The notes beneath the pieces were generated by a model. That model did not search any database. It worked only from the letters and a program-made list of their open reading frames with translations, and was not told where the DNA came from. From contig NZ_CP104167.1 of assembly GCF_029982035.1 (NCBI RefSeq), forward strand, positions 1 through 64,000: a DNA stretch of 64,000 bases. Direction: 5' to 3'. Below are positions 47,767 through 58,012 of this stretch, in pieces. The stretch's first letter is position 1. The number at the start of each line of letters is the position of its first letter. The position numbers were made by a program, and so were the translations under genes. The stretch comes from Megaera polyxenophila. GTDB taxonomy: Bacteria > Pseudomonadota > Alphaproteobacteria > Rickettsiales > Rickettsiaceae.

Positions 47767-48036
47767 TTAAATTTGTAAAGCAGTACGATATAATTCAATC
47801 AGGCTATCTTCCTCCTCCAGCTTTTTCTTATCTTTTTTACGGAGCTTAAGGACATGTTTAATGATTTTAACGTCAAAACCCATTGATTTAGCCTCATTAA
47901 ATGCATCTTTCAGGAGATCGGTACTTTCTAGGCGTTCCTGTTCTATGGTTTCTATTTTATCTATGATCTGTTTTAGTTTTCCGTGTCCCTTTAGTAAAAA
48001 TGCATAACTAGGGCAAAATATTAAAATATTATGCAC
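47767..48036 (-). CDS. GapR/UPF0335 (DUF2312)-like DNA-binding protein
   Basis: 89 residues. From LKQIIDKIETIEQERLESTD onward it fits the coiled GapR fold, including NEAKSMGFDVKIIKHVLKLR and KKDKKKLEEEDSLIELYRTA. GapR binds overtwisted DNA in front of polymerases in alphaproteobacteria. The first about 20 residues (MHNILIFCPSYAFLLKG) do not look like the family and run up to the IS66 element, so the true start may have been lost. Confidence 0.75.
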   Translation of the reverse strand: MHNILIFCPSYAFLLKGHGKLKQIIDKIETIEQERLESTDLLKDAFNEAKSMGFDVKIIKHVLKLRKKDKKKLEEEDSLIELYRTALQI

Positions 48037-48064
48037 TTTTAAAATATATTATAGGTGCATTAAT

Positions 48065-48493
48065 ATGAGTTCAACTATATCTACATTAGAAGAAGTTGCT
48101 AACCAGTTCCAAGTCTGGCGAGATAATAAAAAAAGTAGTAAATTTTCTCCTATTCCTCCCCATCTAAAAGCCCATGCCAGGCAATTATTAACTTCATATT
48201 CAATATCACAAGTTGCTGCTGCCTTAAATATCAGTAGATCCTTTCTTTATAATATCCAAAAAGATCAAAATTACTCACTTGATAGCAAAAATCAGCAAAC
48301 TTCAGTAACTGAATCACTTAATTTTATTCCTTTCAATTTCGCTGATCCAAACCAGCCACAAAAGAATCACCTAATCAACCCTGCGACACCCTTAAATTTC
48401 ACCTGCGAGATGATAAAACCAAATGGTATCAGGCTTATTATTCACACTTCAGATCCAACCAGCATTATTAATACCTTTTTATGCTCCAATTAA
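48065..48493 (+). CDS. IS66 TnpA-like (Orf1) protein
   Basis: 142 residues. N-terminal helix-turn-helix (YSISQVAAALNISRSFLYNI) and a C-terminal segment KPNGIRLIIHTSDPTSIINTF typical of the IS66 accessory protein. Overlaps tnpB by 13 bp. Confidence 0.75.
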   Translation: MSSTISTLEEVANQFQVWRDNKKSSKFSPIPPHLKAHARQLLTSYSISQVAAALNISRSFLYNIQKDQNYSLDSKNQQTSVTESLNFIPFNFADPNQPQKNHLINPATPLNFTCEMIKPNGIRLIIHTSDPTSIINTFLCSN

Positions 48494-48843
48494 CGCCTCA
48501 ATCAACCATATTTGTTGCAACCATACATATTGATTTCCGCAAAGGCATCGATGGTCTTATTGCTGTTTGCAACCAAAAACTTACCATAAACCCTATGAGT
48601 GGGGCTTTATTTCTATTTTATAACAAAAGCAAAACCACTATTAAAGTCCTATCGTTCGATGGTCAAGGATTCTGGCTCTGTACCAAAAGACTTTCTCAAG
48701 GTAAATTCAAATATAAAATACAATCTCTAAATGGTTCAATGTACCAACAAATCTGTCATCGATCACTGCACATTCTAATTAATAATGGTGACCCTTTATC
48801 AGCAAAACTGGCAAAAAACTGGAGACCTTTAAGCGGCCACTAA
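48481..48843 (+). CDS. IS66 TnpB (Orf2) accessory protein
   Basis: 120 residues, normal length. Family pattern: HIDFRKGIDGLIAVC, GALFLFYNKSKTTIKVLSFD, GFWLCTKRLSQGKF. Needed for IS66 transposition by an unknown mechanism. Intact. Confidence 0.88.
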   Translation: MLQLTPQSTIFVATIHIDFRKGIDGLIAVCNQKLTINPMSGALFLFYNKSKTTIKVLSFDGQGFWLCTKRLSQGKFKYKIQSLNGSMYQQICHRSLHILINNGDPLSAKLAKNWRPLSGH

Positions 48844-50486
48844 CTCCGTATTATTCCGGTACTCCAGGTATTTCCAAGGTAGGTAACTGCTTGCATCCTT
48901 CTGTACTTTATTCCAGTTCGTTTGAATCCAGTTAAAATAAGCAAAGCCGTTGATGCCGTTTGCCTCACATGTCCTTACTATACTACTTAAGCCACTCCAT
49001 ATTGCAGCGCTATTCCTGGTCTTGAAAAACAGAGAATTCTTGCGCTGTAATATTATGCTCTTTAAAGCCCGCTCGGATTTATTATTATCTAGAGGGGCTC
49101 CCTTAACCTTTAAAAACCGTGTCAGTCCGGTTTTATTGTTTAGCCAATAATTCATTGCCTTACCCAGTGCGCTATTAGGCTCAGCTAATTTTTGATCATA
49201 TAAATACCTGATCTTATCATATATGTTTTTAATATGCTTACTGCTATTTTTCTTATGATGTCTTAGCCTTTTTCTGGAATCATAATTTCGGCATTCATGG
49301 TCAATTTTGTAGATCGAACTGATTTCATCTAGAAAATATTTGCATTCTTCGGGATAATAATCTTTTATCTCGGCAAATTTTTCCCGGCCATGAAATAAAC
49401 AATTTATTATTATTAACTTACCTAGCTCTTGCTCATCAACTTTAGGCGTATTTTTACTACTTGCATCTACCATTAATTTAAAATAATGATCTTTATTACC
49501 CCTGTTGGTCATGATTGGTACAAAATTCTCCCCACAGTGCTTATTATCAGTCATGTATAATATGATACTCTCACCTCTGGCCGTTCTAGTACATATGGTA
49601 GTTGTATTACAACTGCGCTGCTGTTTCTCAGGCAAGGTTTTATTAGTCTTCATCACTTCAAGAATTTTTGCTCCGGTATCATCTGAATAAAAAATCTTGC
49701 TCTCACTCGCTGCAGCCAATAACTGCTGATATATAGCATAACCACAATCTTCCCATACACCTAAAGATTGAATCCATAATGTACTTTCAGCTATGGGCAC
49801 GTTATATAAGGACTGTAATTTTGATAATCTATGAAAAGGCATTCCATAAACTCTCTGCAGTATAATTGAACTTCTTGCACTATGAGTCCATTTATCTACT
49901 GATTGATGATTCATAAACTCTAAACCACAAGTGTTGCAGCGTAATACTGACTTCTGGTATCGTTCGACATTTACTGGAGAATTACCGCTGAATTGTAATA
50001 ACTTACGTGCCTGACCCTCGTAAAGCTTTCCTTTATGACAAGACCCGCATATATCGCCAACTCCTATACCTTCAATCTCTATATTATTAATAGGGGCATC
50101 TGGATAATCATCAAAACTATATCGGCCTTTACCAGTCCTACTGGCTCTCTTTCTTTGATGTGATGCAATATCTATTACTTTAGAATCTGAATCAGTATTA
50201 CTACCGTTACCGCAAGCACCATTACCATGAGATTCATTTTGCGGTTCTAATGAATCTCCGATAGCTTTTTTAGCGCCTCCTGATCCAGGCTCAATAATAT
50301 CTGTTTTAATTGATTGGTACTGATTTTTCCAGACTTTAACTCTTCCATTAGGACTTTAACAAAGTCTAACGTCTCTAATACTAAATCTTTGTAACGATAA
50401 TTATTTTCTTTTAGTATCTCATCTAGGGTATTTACAACTTCTTGTCGCTGTGCTGAACTTAAGCTAACTATTGCTGGTTTCTTCAT
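48829..50486 (-). pseudogene. IS66 TnpC transposase, frameshifted
   Basis: Starts at 50486 (MKKPAIVSLSSAQRQEVVNT). A one-base change near 50270 moves into the frame KAIGDSLEPQNESHGNGACG. A zinc ribbon (CGSCHKGKLYEG ... VLRCNTCGLEF) follows, then the IS66 catalytic domain (YSDDTGAKI, LVDASSKNTP-like, APLDNNKSERALKSIILQRK). The long C-terminal part (49914-48829) is open. Only one frame break seen. Confidence 0.82.
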
Positions 50487-50677
50487 TGCCGGATGCTTAT
50501 AATTAGGTGCTTTTTTAGAATCTTAAATAATTTTTTATCGTCTCACAACTATTAATTAACATTTAAGATAATTAAAAAAATTTATAATAGTATCACCTAT
50601 AAATTAATAGTTTATACATTTTTACTAAAGGCACACAGTTTTCCAGTTTCTAGTACTTCTGTCATTTTAGCCTATGG

Positions 50678-50956
50678 TTATTTTTTATTCACCGCGTCTT
50701 TTAGTTTTGATCCTACTTTGAATTTTGGTTGATTGTAAGCTGCAATCTTCAATGCCGAACCTGTTCTAGGATTACGTCCGTTTCTTGCTGCAACTTTACT
50801 AATAGTAAAATTACCGAAGCCAAGAAGGGATATTTCCTTGCCTTGTCCTATGGCATCAATTACTGAAGATGTAAATGTATCAATTACTTTCTCAGCTTCT
50901 ATTTTTGTGCATTTGTGTTGGTCTGCGATATGGGTGATAAATTCTGATTTGTTCAT
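50678..50956 (-). CDS. HU/IHF-family DNA-binding protein, copy 2
   Basis: 92 residues, intact; signature GFGNFTISKVAARNGRNPRT. Lies 14 bp downstream of the short Rpn-associated ORF in the same orientation, so probably in one transcript with the Rpn genes. Confidence 0.92.
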   Translation of the reverse strand: MNKSEFITHIADQHKCTKIEAEKVIDTFTSSVIDAIGQGKEISLLGFGNFTISKVAARNGRNPRTGSALKIAAYNQPKFKVGSKLKDAVNKK

Positions 50957-50970
50957 TTATTACCTTTAAA

Positions 50971-51117
50971 TTATAATTTGTTTTTAAGTTTTGCAATTTC
51001 TTCTAAATCTAAGCCCGTTACGGATGAAATAAGTTTATCATCCAGCTTCTGGTTTATCATATTAATTGCTGTTTTTACCAAAATGGGATGTGTATTTGTA
51101 TTAATATCAATACTCAT
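50971..51117 (-). CDS. Short Rpn-associated ORF (48 aa), copy 2
   Basis: 48 residues, ending LDDKLISSVTGLDLEEIAKL then KNKL; close to the protein at 21192-21338. The ATG comes 2 bp after the TAA of the Rpn nuclease gene (TAA TC ATG), which indicates coupled translation. It resembles a detached copy of the C-terminal tail of Rpn proteins (the nuclease itself ends FTGLTVKEIEKLK). Confidence 0.7.
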   Translation of the reverse strand: MSIDINTNTHPILVKTAINMINQKLDDKLISSVTGLDLEEIAKLKNKL

Positions 51118-51119
51118 GA

Positions 51120-52055
51120 TTATTTTAACTTTTCTATTTCTTTAACAGTTAAACCGGTAAATTCTACTATTTCTTCCATAGGTTTATTTTTTGTTAGCAT
51201 AGCCTTGGCGATTTCTACAGCTTTTTTGGTTTCTCCTTTTTCAATACCTTTCTCAATACCTCTAGCTTCACCGATAGAGATACCTTCCTGTTTACCGATG
51301 GAGATACCTTCAGCTAAAGCCTTCTCTGCAGTTTTTTTTAGTGTATTGGCTTCTATTCTAAGCCATTTGAGATGGTCCTCATAAAGTTCTCTTTCCTCTT
51401 CGCTAAAGTTCAGAACATCCAATACATGTAGTGCTTTTTTCAAATTCTCATCATCCAGTTCTTTCGGTAAGCGTTCTGCTTTTAGTAAATCATGCCTTGT
51501 TAAGAAAGCAACCCACATATCAAGAGCGGTTCTGGTTTTAGCAACTATATCCTTTAATTCCTCACTTGAATCGCTAGTAAATTTATTGAGTTCTATTGTA
51601 TGCAATTCCAAATCCTTGAAATAGGCAAACCCGTTCTCTTTTTCGGTAATATGAAAAACGTTATGATAATTTTTTGCCTTAGGGATAGAAGTAAAGTTCA
51701 GTATATGAATACCTATGGCTTTGGACAGAGCAGAATAATCCTGTGCTACCTTTAGCTGCTCGGTATATAATTTTGCCCAGTAATAGAGGGCTCGTTTGTC
51801 ATAATCGGCTTCGTCGCTAATCTGAATCTCAATATTGAATCTTTTACCGTCCTGATTTGTAGCTTTAACGTCTAGTATCGATAATTTATCCTGTTTAAAG
51901 TTTTTAGGATTATAAGGATTTAACAAAGTAATATCTGATACCTGATCTTCCGTGTCAACAATAGAGTTTATAAGAGAAATAAGAAGATCCTTATTCTCTT
52001 CGACACCGAAGATTTTCTTGAAGGCCAAGTCAACGCGAGGAGATATTTTTTCCAT
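51120..52055 (-). CDS. Rpn-family PD-(D/E)XK recombination-promoting nuclease
   Basis: 311 residues from MEKISPRVDLAFKKIFG (a start 12 bp upstream is also possible). The nuclease core has FGVEENKDLLISLIN and the PD-(D/E)XK acids in LDVKATNQDGKRFNIEIQIS. The tail has short glycine-rich repeats (GISIGKQEGISIGEARGIEK) before the final helices. Rpn proteins cut DNA, can promote recombination, and in E. coli some act against phages. Complete here, in contrast to remnants at 4530, 21341 and 25820. Confidence 0.9.
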   Translation of the reverse strand: MEKISPRVDLAFKKIFGVEENKDLLISLINSIVDTEDQVSDITLLNPYNPKNFKQDKLSILDVKATNQDGKRFNIEIQISDEADYDKRALYYWAKLYTEQLKVAQDYSALSKAIGIHILNFTSIPKAKNYHNVFHITEKENGFAYFKDLELHTIELNKFTSDSSEELKDIVAKTRTALDMWVAFLTRHDLLKAERLPKELDDENLKKALHVLDVLNFSEEERELYEDHLKWLRIEANTLKKTAEKALAEGISIGKQEGISIGEARGIEKGIEKGETKKAVEIAKAMLTKNKPMEEIVEFTGLTVKEIEKLK

Positions 52056-52172
52056 AATTACCGTCATAAATACTTACAAACATTGTATCACAAATCCTCA
52101 TGAAGTTCCATAGTTTTATTGGTTTTTAAGGGTTTTTATAATAATTATCGTTATTAGTTTTATTTTGAAGTT

Positions 52173-52737
52173 CTACAAAGCTACGTTCCAAATAATCTGT
52201 ATCTTTTGTAAATAAGCAATCAGAGCAGATTCTGTTAAGTTATCTTGACCTAAGGTTTCGTAAGCTTTCGTTAAAAGGTTAAGTTCTGCAGGGGTAATAG
52301 TCCGTGGTTCTTGATTTTGTTTATATCTACTATGCGCAGCTCCACCATTTTCAGCTATATTGTGCATTCCCCTAGTGCGTATTTGTATTTCAACAGGTAA
52401 TCCATATGAACCTAAAAGAATAACAGTATGCAGGGAGCGATAACCATTAGTCTTTGGCTTGTCAATGTAATCTCTATACTTTCGTGGTATTACCTTGTAA
52501 ATTTCCTGAATAAGTTTTAGCGCTGTATAGCATTCGTCTTGTTCGTTTACTATAATTCTAAAGACAACAATATCAGTTATTTCTTTAAGCTTAACTGATT
52601 TTCTAGTTAATTTTTGTAAAATGGAATAAGGATCTTTAACTCTCAGGAAATCTCTGCTGTTATACCGAGAGCTTGTAATTGATTATAAGTTAAGTTAATT
52701 TCTTGGTTATACGAAAAGTCTTTTGTTTGCTTATCCA
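52173..52737 (-). pseudogene. RelA/SpoT (p)ppGpp synthetase domain, frameshifted
   Basis: Starts MDKQTKDFSYNQEINLTYNQ; after a frame change near 52690 it reads RVKDPYSILQKLTRKSVKLK, EITDIVVFRIIVNEQDECYT, VIPRKYRDYIDKPKTNGYRS, LHTVILLGSYGLPVEIQIRT and ends near GGAAHSRYKQN. These are the core motifs of the RelA/SpoT synthetase domain. Without the frame break it would be a stand-alone synthetase lacking HD, TGS and ACT domains. It is divergent from the HD hydrolase gene at 53052. Confidence 0.82.
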
Positions 52738-53051
52738 TTTTAAGCTTATTCGGTTAGGTTTAACTAGGAGCCCAAGTCTAACAAGGGTGGTTAAGCCTGT
52801 CAACGCCCCTGTAAATGGGATATATGATTAAGTTATATATCGTAAACACTATGTCTATAGCAAATAATATCTTACCTATTTAAGTAATCGTTGTAAGTAT
52901 TGTCCTAATTAAATTTTGTGCCATTTTTTAATCTGTTAATATTTAATTTGTAATATTAAAGAAAATAATTTAATAAATAATTTATAATTTACTTATATTT
53001 CAACTAATATGGAGTTATTATATAATTATGTAGTTAATTAATTCTTAAATT
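52738..53051. other. Intergenic region between divergent synthetase and hydrolase genes
   Basis: About 310 bp, strongly AT-rich near 52920-53045. It must contain the promoters of both divergent RelA/SpoT-type genes. No gene or clear operator seen. Confidence 0.45.
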
Positions 53052-53729
53052 ATGGATTATTCAGCGCCTTGTAAATATTCAATAAGATTGATAGAAAAGC
53101 TAAAATCATTAGATACTAAAAATATACTGAATTTTGATTTGGTTAATAAGGCTATTTATTGGGCTAGGAAATATCATGGAGTACAGGTGAGAAAAAGCGG
53201 AGAGCCGTTTTATAGTCATCCCTTAGAAGTCGCTTATATGATATCTGATTATAAGCTAAAAACTGATGTAATAGTTGCTAGCATATTACACGATATTGTA
53301 GAAGATACGGAAGTTACCGTAGAGATGATAAATAGTAGCTTTGGGCAGAGAATAGCTGAAATGGTTGATAGGCTTAGTCGTGATAGGCCTGATGGGACGA
53401 AGTTAAGTGTAGAGGAAATAATTACCAATGCTTATCAAATGCAAGATGAAGAAGTGTTATTAATTAAATTAATGGATAGAACCCATAACATAAGTACCTT
53501 GAATTTTATGTCAGTAGAAAAACAGAAACTACAGATTAATGAATCCATTAGAAATTTTTTAATTTTTGCAGAAGACTTATCTTTACACGACATCAGTGAA
53601 TATATTTATAAAGAGTGCGTAAACCTTAACATTAAGCTAAAGGTGGTTTCTTTAAGCGATTTACAATACAGAGAACCTATATTTGATAAAGAATTTAGCT
53701 TGCCCGCTCTAGTGAATCAAAATGATTAA
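53052..53729 (+). CDS. Stand-alone RelA/SpoT-type HD hydrolase
   Basis: 225 residues. HD-domain metal ligands: H56 (YSHPLEVA), H80-D81 (ILHDIVEDTE) and D142 (LMDRTHN). The synthetase, TGS and ACT domains are absent, so it should only degrade (p)ppGpp. Intact paralogue of the intron-split gene at 9501. It overlaps, tail to tail, the remnant of a ProP-like MFS gene by 35 bp, the same arrangement as in region 2. Confidence 0.88.
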   Translation: MDYSAPCKYSIRLIEKLKSLDTKNILNFDLVNKAIYWARKYHGVQVRKSGEPFYSHPLEVAYMISDYKLKTDVIVASILHDIVEDTEVTVEMINSSFGQRIAEMVDRLSRDRPDGTKLSVEEIITNAYQMQDEEVLLIKLMDRTHNISTLNFMSVEKQKLQINESIRNFLIFAEDLSLHDISEYIYKECVNLNIKLKVVSLSDLQYREPIFDKEFSLPALVNQND

Positions 53730-53906
53730 CAGCGAAGTAATATAATATTCCTATAGGAATTAGTACAATAAATATTCCATAATATCCAAAGTACTTAGTA
53801 GAATATACTAAACCAAATGAAGTAATGACATACGTCATTAACTTGGCAATTGAGCTTAGTAAACTGGTATAGGTAAATCTTTTCATCACTGGAAAATGTC
53901 TACAAG
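53695..53906 (-). pseudogene. ProP-like MFS transporter, C-terminal fragment
   Basis: Reads MKRFTYTSLLSSIAKLMTYV ITSFGLVYSTKYFGYYGIFI-like helices, matching the end of the gene at 11999 (KRFTFGSFIYALSRAIMHIT). It is cut by the IS91 element at 53907; the rest of the transporter is missing. Confidence 0.8.
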
Positions 53907-54054
53907 ATAAGCCACCTATCGGTGGCAGCTTAAAAGAAGATACCCTTGACCGATAAATATTTATGGAGGATTATAATACTGGTATTTGATTTGTTTTAAC
54001 TTGAGTTATAAAGACTGAATGTTAGACATACATAAGATAATATATAATTGAGTT

Positions 54055-54309
54055 ATGAGTAACTTGCACTCTGAGCAGCATTTGGTCAATGAATTAGCGG
54101 TAAAAACTCTTAAGGCCATTTCTAAAGAGCAAGCAATTCCTTACAGCAGGATCAAAAAGATTTTTTCCGAAGGAGATAAGGAAATAGCCAAGGCTTTCTG
54201 GATAATGTTGCGAAAAATATCTCCCAATCATAAGTATAATTCTGTTTACTATTGCCCTGATTGTAAAGAATTTGATTTAGAACGCAAAGGAAGAAAGATT
54301 CCTTGGTAA
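54055..54309 (+). CDS. IS91-associated accessory ORF 1, copy c
   Basis: 84 residues, identical to copies a and b. Confidence 0.6.
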   Translation: MSNLHSEQHLVNELAVKTLKAISKEQAIPYSRIKKIFSEGDKEIAKAFWIMLRKISPNHKYNSVYYCPDCKEFDLERKGRKIPW

Positions 54310-54736
54310 GAAAACATTAACTATAAGTAATTTATGGAAATAGTCGGTAAAGGAATATCTATAAAACATATTTTTCTAGACCGTGGTAATTGGTCTCGAT
54401 TTCGCTAAAAAATACGGCAAGCTAAGATACGGCATTATTTTCAACGTCACTAAAGTTATATCGTGTGGAACGAAATATTTAGGATTTAAACGTTATAGCT
54501 GCCGTGATTGTAACCGCAATAAATCGGTAGCATTCAGCTGTAAAGGTAGGTTTTGTTCTCGTTGTGGTAAGAAACAAACGGATCAATGGGTGAGTAAGGC
54601 TAGCAATGTTCTACCAAAAACACGATGGCAGCACATTACATTTACAATGCCGGACTCTTTATGGCCGATATTTTGGCTCAATCGTGATCTGTTTGGATTG
54701 ATTTCCGGTATTGCAGCAGGAATTATTAAGGAGATA

Positions 54737-55865
54737 TTAACCCACCAACTAAATACCCGACTTAGGCGGCATATTTTACTTCTTTCGCCTGAAATAATCT
54801 TTTGATATGTTCTGGGTTATTTTGCAGAGTCCTTAGGTAAGATTTTAAATTCCCTTGGAGTTCAGATTTTGTAAGAGGTATATGTTTCCTATTTACATTT
54901 CTTTTTAAATCGTTGTTTAAATATTCATCCGGATTATGTTGCGGAGTATACGGAGGCAGAAAAAATAAAGAAATTTTCTTTTTATGTTTCCGAGTCCATA
55001 TTTGTACTTTTTTGCTATGATGAACCTTGAGATTATCTAGGATTAAGAAGATTTTTTTCTTGGAGTATTTTACCAACCTCCGTAAAAATTCTATAAATAC
55101 ATTTGTTTTTAGTGTCTCTTCGTACAGCATAAACCTTAGCTTACCGTTATTTGTAACAGTGGATATCATGTTTATACTAAATCTCTTCGATTTATGAATC
55201 ACAACAGGGGTTTTTCCTTTTAAAGAATAGCTTTGTAATACCTGACACTCTTGTTTTATCCCTACTTCGTCGCACCAATGTATTTCTGCCTTTTCATATT
55301 CTGCTTGCTTGGCTATTGACGGATATTCTTCATCTAACCAAAATTGAACCCTTTTGGGTTGCTGCTCATATGCTAACTTCTTTGGCTTTTGTGCAGTATA
55401 CCCCCATCTTCTTAAATATTCGCCTATTGTACTTAGGGGAAGAAAAAATCCACAATGTTTTTTGATGAGTGCATTAACTGATTTTCTTGACCATAATGCT
55501 GATTTGATATTGTGATCTTCTGGTCTAGAGATATTTACGTACCCTTGTATTATTTTACTTTGATCTTCGGTTATAAGCCTTTTCTCTCCTATCTTTCTAC
55601 CTCTTAACTTCCCACTAATTGCGTACTTGTCGCCTCTCTTTTCCCTCCTTACCCATTCATTTACTGTCTGGCGACTCACTCCTATTAATTCACCTACCGA
55701 CGATTGACTCTCTCCTCTTTTTACTAGTTTTAGAGCAATCTTTCTCATCGACGCTTGTGCGCTTATTGATAATTTCCTAAAATCTTCACTTTTTGACATT
55801 ATTGCATTATACAAATTCCTTCCTTCTTGGCAATAGTTATGTCGGGTATTTAATTGGTGGGTTAA
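54737..55865 (-). mobile_element. IS630-family element, copy c (1129 bp)
   Basis: TTAACCCACC-type ends with a TA duplication (54735-54736, 55866-55867); the uninterrupted target is gagaTAgctac as in IS91 copies a and b. Intact transposase. Confidence 0.92.
54762..55799 (-). CDS. IS630-family transposase, copy c (intact)
   Basis: 345 residues from MSKSEDFRKL. N-terminal HTH (SVGELIGVSRQTVNEWVRRE), then DDE acids in HWCDEVGI, FLILDNLKVHH and NPDEYLNNDLK. Identical to copy d; likely source of the recent spread. Confidence 0.92.
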   Translation of the reverse strand: MSKSEDFRKLSISAQASMRKIALKLVKRGESQSSVGELIGVSRQTVNEWVRREKRGDKYAISGKLRGRKIGEKRLITEDQSKIIQGYVNISRPEDHNIKSALWSRKSVNALIKKHCGFFLPLSTIGEYLRRWGYTAQKPKKLAYEQQPKRVQFWLDEEYPSIAKQAEYEKAEIHWCDEVGIKQECQVLQSYSLKGKTPVVIHKSKRFSINMISTVTNNGKLRFMLYEETLKTNVFIEFLRRLVKYSKKKIFLILDNLKVHHSKKVQIWTRKHKKKISLFFLPPYTPQHNPDEYLNNDLKRNVNRKHIPLTKSELQGNLKSYLRTLQNNPEHIKRLFQAKEVKYAA

Positions 55866-56836
55866 TAGCTACAAAGAAAAATCTTGTGGTTGGTATATTT
55901 ACTGCCTTACACACTTTCGGTAGAGATTTAAAACGCAATGTTCATATCCATTTATCGGTTACTTGCGGCGGTATAAATAGCAAAGGCAAGTGGCAAAAAT
56001 TATTTTTTCCTGCCGAACCTATTAAAAAATGTGGAGACATAGAGTCCTTGAGTTATTTCGCTTTCAATATATCTCAAGTAATTTGAAGTTGCCGTCCGCA
56101 TATCAAAATGCTGAGAATTTTAATAACTGGATGAGTAGTTTATAATAAAATCAGTTGGTATGTTTATTTAAAAACCATCGGATGATCATAAACGCAACAT
56201 AGAATATTTAGGGCGGTATATAAAATTATTTGAGACAAGAATAGAAAATTACGACGGAAAGCAGGTAACGTTTAAATTTTTGATCACTATAATAATACAA
56301 TTGATCGCATAACTATGCCCGTGATGCAGTTCATAGCTAGTCTGATTATGGATGTACCAGATCGTTATTTTCGAATGATTAGGTATTACGGTTTTTTATC
56401 TAATAGAACTAGGGGCGTACAATTACCTATCGTATATAAGGCAATTAATCAAATCGTTCATAAGAAAACTAAGCTCATTAGTTGGAGATTAATGATTTGG
56501 TTGAATTTTAAAATAGATCCTCTGTTTTGCTATAATTGCAATAAATGTATGAATCTGCGGCAAGTTTATTACGGTTTATCTCCGCCATTGTTATTAATAA
56601 GAACCAATGAATTATTATCAACGCCTAGATAACATCATTATGGCGAACACTTCTTTCACGTCTTGGCCACATAATTTGTAAAACTGAACCTATTTTTAGA
56701 TAGATTCTGGCAGAGATTTTTGTAAAAGTGTTGATAATTTCTAATATTGTGGCTGGTAACTACATATTTATTAAACGAATTTTTAAAAAGCTGATTGATG
56801 ATTTTTCTGGTTGCAAATTTTGAATTTCCTATACTA

Positions 56837-56914
56837 TGAAATTTTATGCGGGGATTTTAGGCAGGATTTACTGGAATTAAAAAATACAACTTACACAAAA
56901 TAAATGATTGACTC
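56837..56914. repeat. 78-bp repeat, copy 2
   Basis: Same sequence as 33034-33111 with one mismatch. Lies between the IS91 end and the IstB fragment. Confidence 0.75.
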
Positions 56915-58012
56915 GTAGGTACCGGTAAAACGCACTTATCTCAAGCTCTTGGAATGTTGGCTTGCCAACGTAATAAAAAGGTAAAGTTTATAAGGAGCAA
57001 CGAGTTGCTTAACGAATTTTACCGTTCTAGAGCTGATTTTACTTATGACGCTATTTTTAAGCGTTATACAAAAGTTGATTTATTGATCTTAGATGATTTT
57101 GGCCTAAAAACCTTATCAGCGGAACAATCATCTGATTTACCCCAGTTCGGGATAAGGATTGCATAAATATATAGTAGATACAAGGGTTGCAAGATGGTGA
57201 TGCCTGTGATAAAGCTCTTTTTTAACAAAAAATGGCAACCACAGGCATGAAAAAAGATATCACGGAATTGTACAGCTTTATAGATGATTTTTGCCAAATT
57301 TACTCTGGTTACGAAAAAAAGCAATTATTACCTGGCAATAAACAGCGAAATCGCTTATGTAGTATGAGCTTGAGCGAGATTATGACGATCATGGTAATGT
57401 ATCATACGTCTCATGCAAAGAACTTTAAATATTTTTACAAAACTTGTATAGAGTATATCCACAAAAACGATTTTCCGAATGCCTTAAGTTATAACCGTTT
57501 TGTAGAACTAATGTCTAGATTATTTTTACCGTTTAATATACTTTTGCATATGTTATTTGGCGAAGAAACTGGCACATATTTTATGGATACTACCGCAATC
57601 AAAATCTGCCACAATAAAAGACGCTATAGGAATAAAACATTTGCTGGGCTTGCCAAGCAAGGCAAATCATCTATGGGCTTTTTTTATGGGTTTAAATTAC
57701 ATTTAGTGATCAACGAAAAAGGTGAATTTATCGCGCTAAAAATGACTAAGGGAAACGTAGATGATAGAGTTCCTGTGCTTGATCTAACAACGGATTTAAC
57801 TGGTTTTATATACGCCGACAAAGGTTATATTAAGCAAAATCTATTCATTAATTTATATGAAAGAGGATTGAAAATGGTGCATGGAATTAAAAAGAATATG
57901 CCAAATAAATTAATGGATTTAAACGAAAAAATCTTACTACGCAAACGAAATATAATTGAAACTGTATTTGATTATTTAAAAAATAAAATGAACCTTGAAC
58001 ACACGAGACATA

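Larger units (their letters stand above)
48040..50520. mobile_element. IS66-family element with convergent genes
   Basis: Holds IS66-type tnpA and tnpB on the plus strand and tnpC on the minus strand, meeting tail to tail with a 15-bp overlap. In standard IS66 elements all three point the same way. Terminal repeats were not identified with certainty, so the limits are approximate. Confidence 0.6.
54334..56632 (+). pseudogene. IS91-family transposase, copy c, frameshifted and split by IS630
   Basis: Shows the shared +1 frame change after codon 24, then an open frame to the IS630 at 54737, resumes at 55868 (TKKNLVVGIFTALHTFGRDL), and is further damaged by one missing A near 56027, deletions near 56225 (the RPPIS codons are lost) and near 56278. 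The most decayed of the three long copies. Confidence 0.85.
53907..56835 (+). mobile_element. IS91-family element, copy c, carrying IS630 copy c
   Basis: Begins ATAAGCCACC after a CAAG flank; ends CCTATACTA. About 1.8 kb without the IS630 insert. Its right end is followed directly by the 78-bp repeat. Confidence 0.82.
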
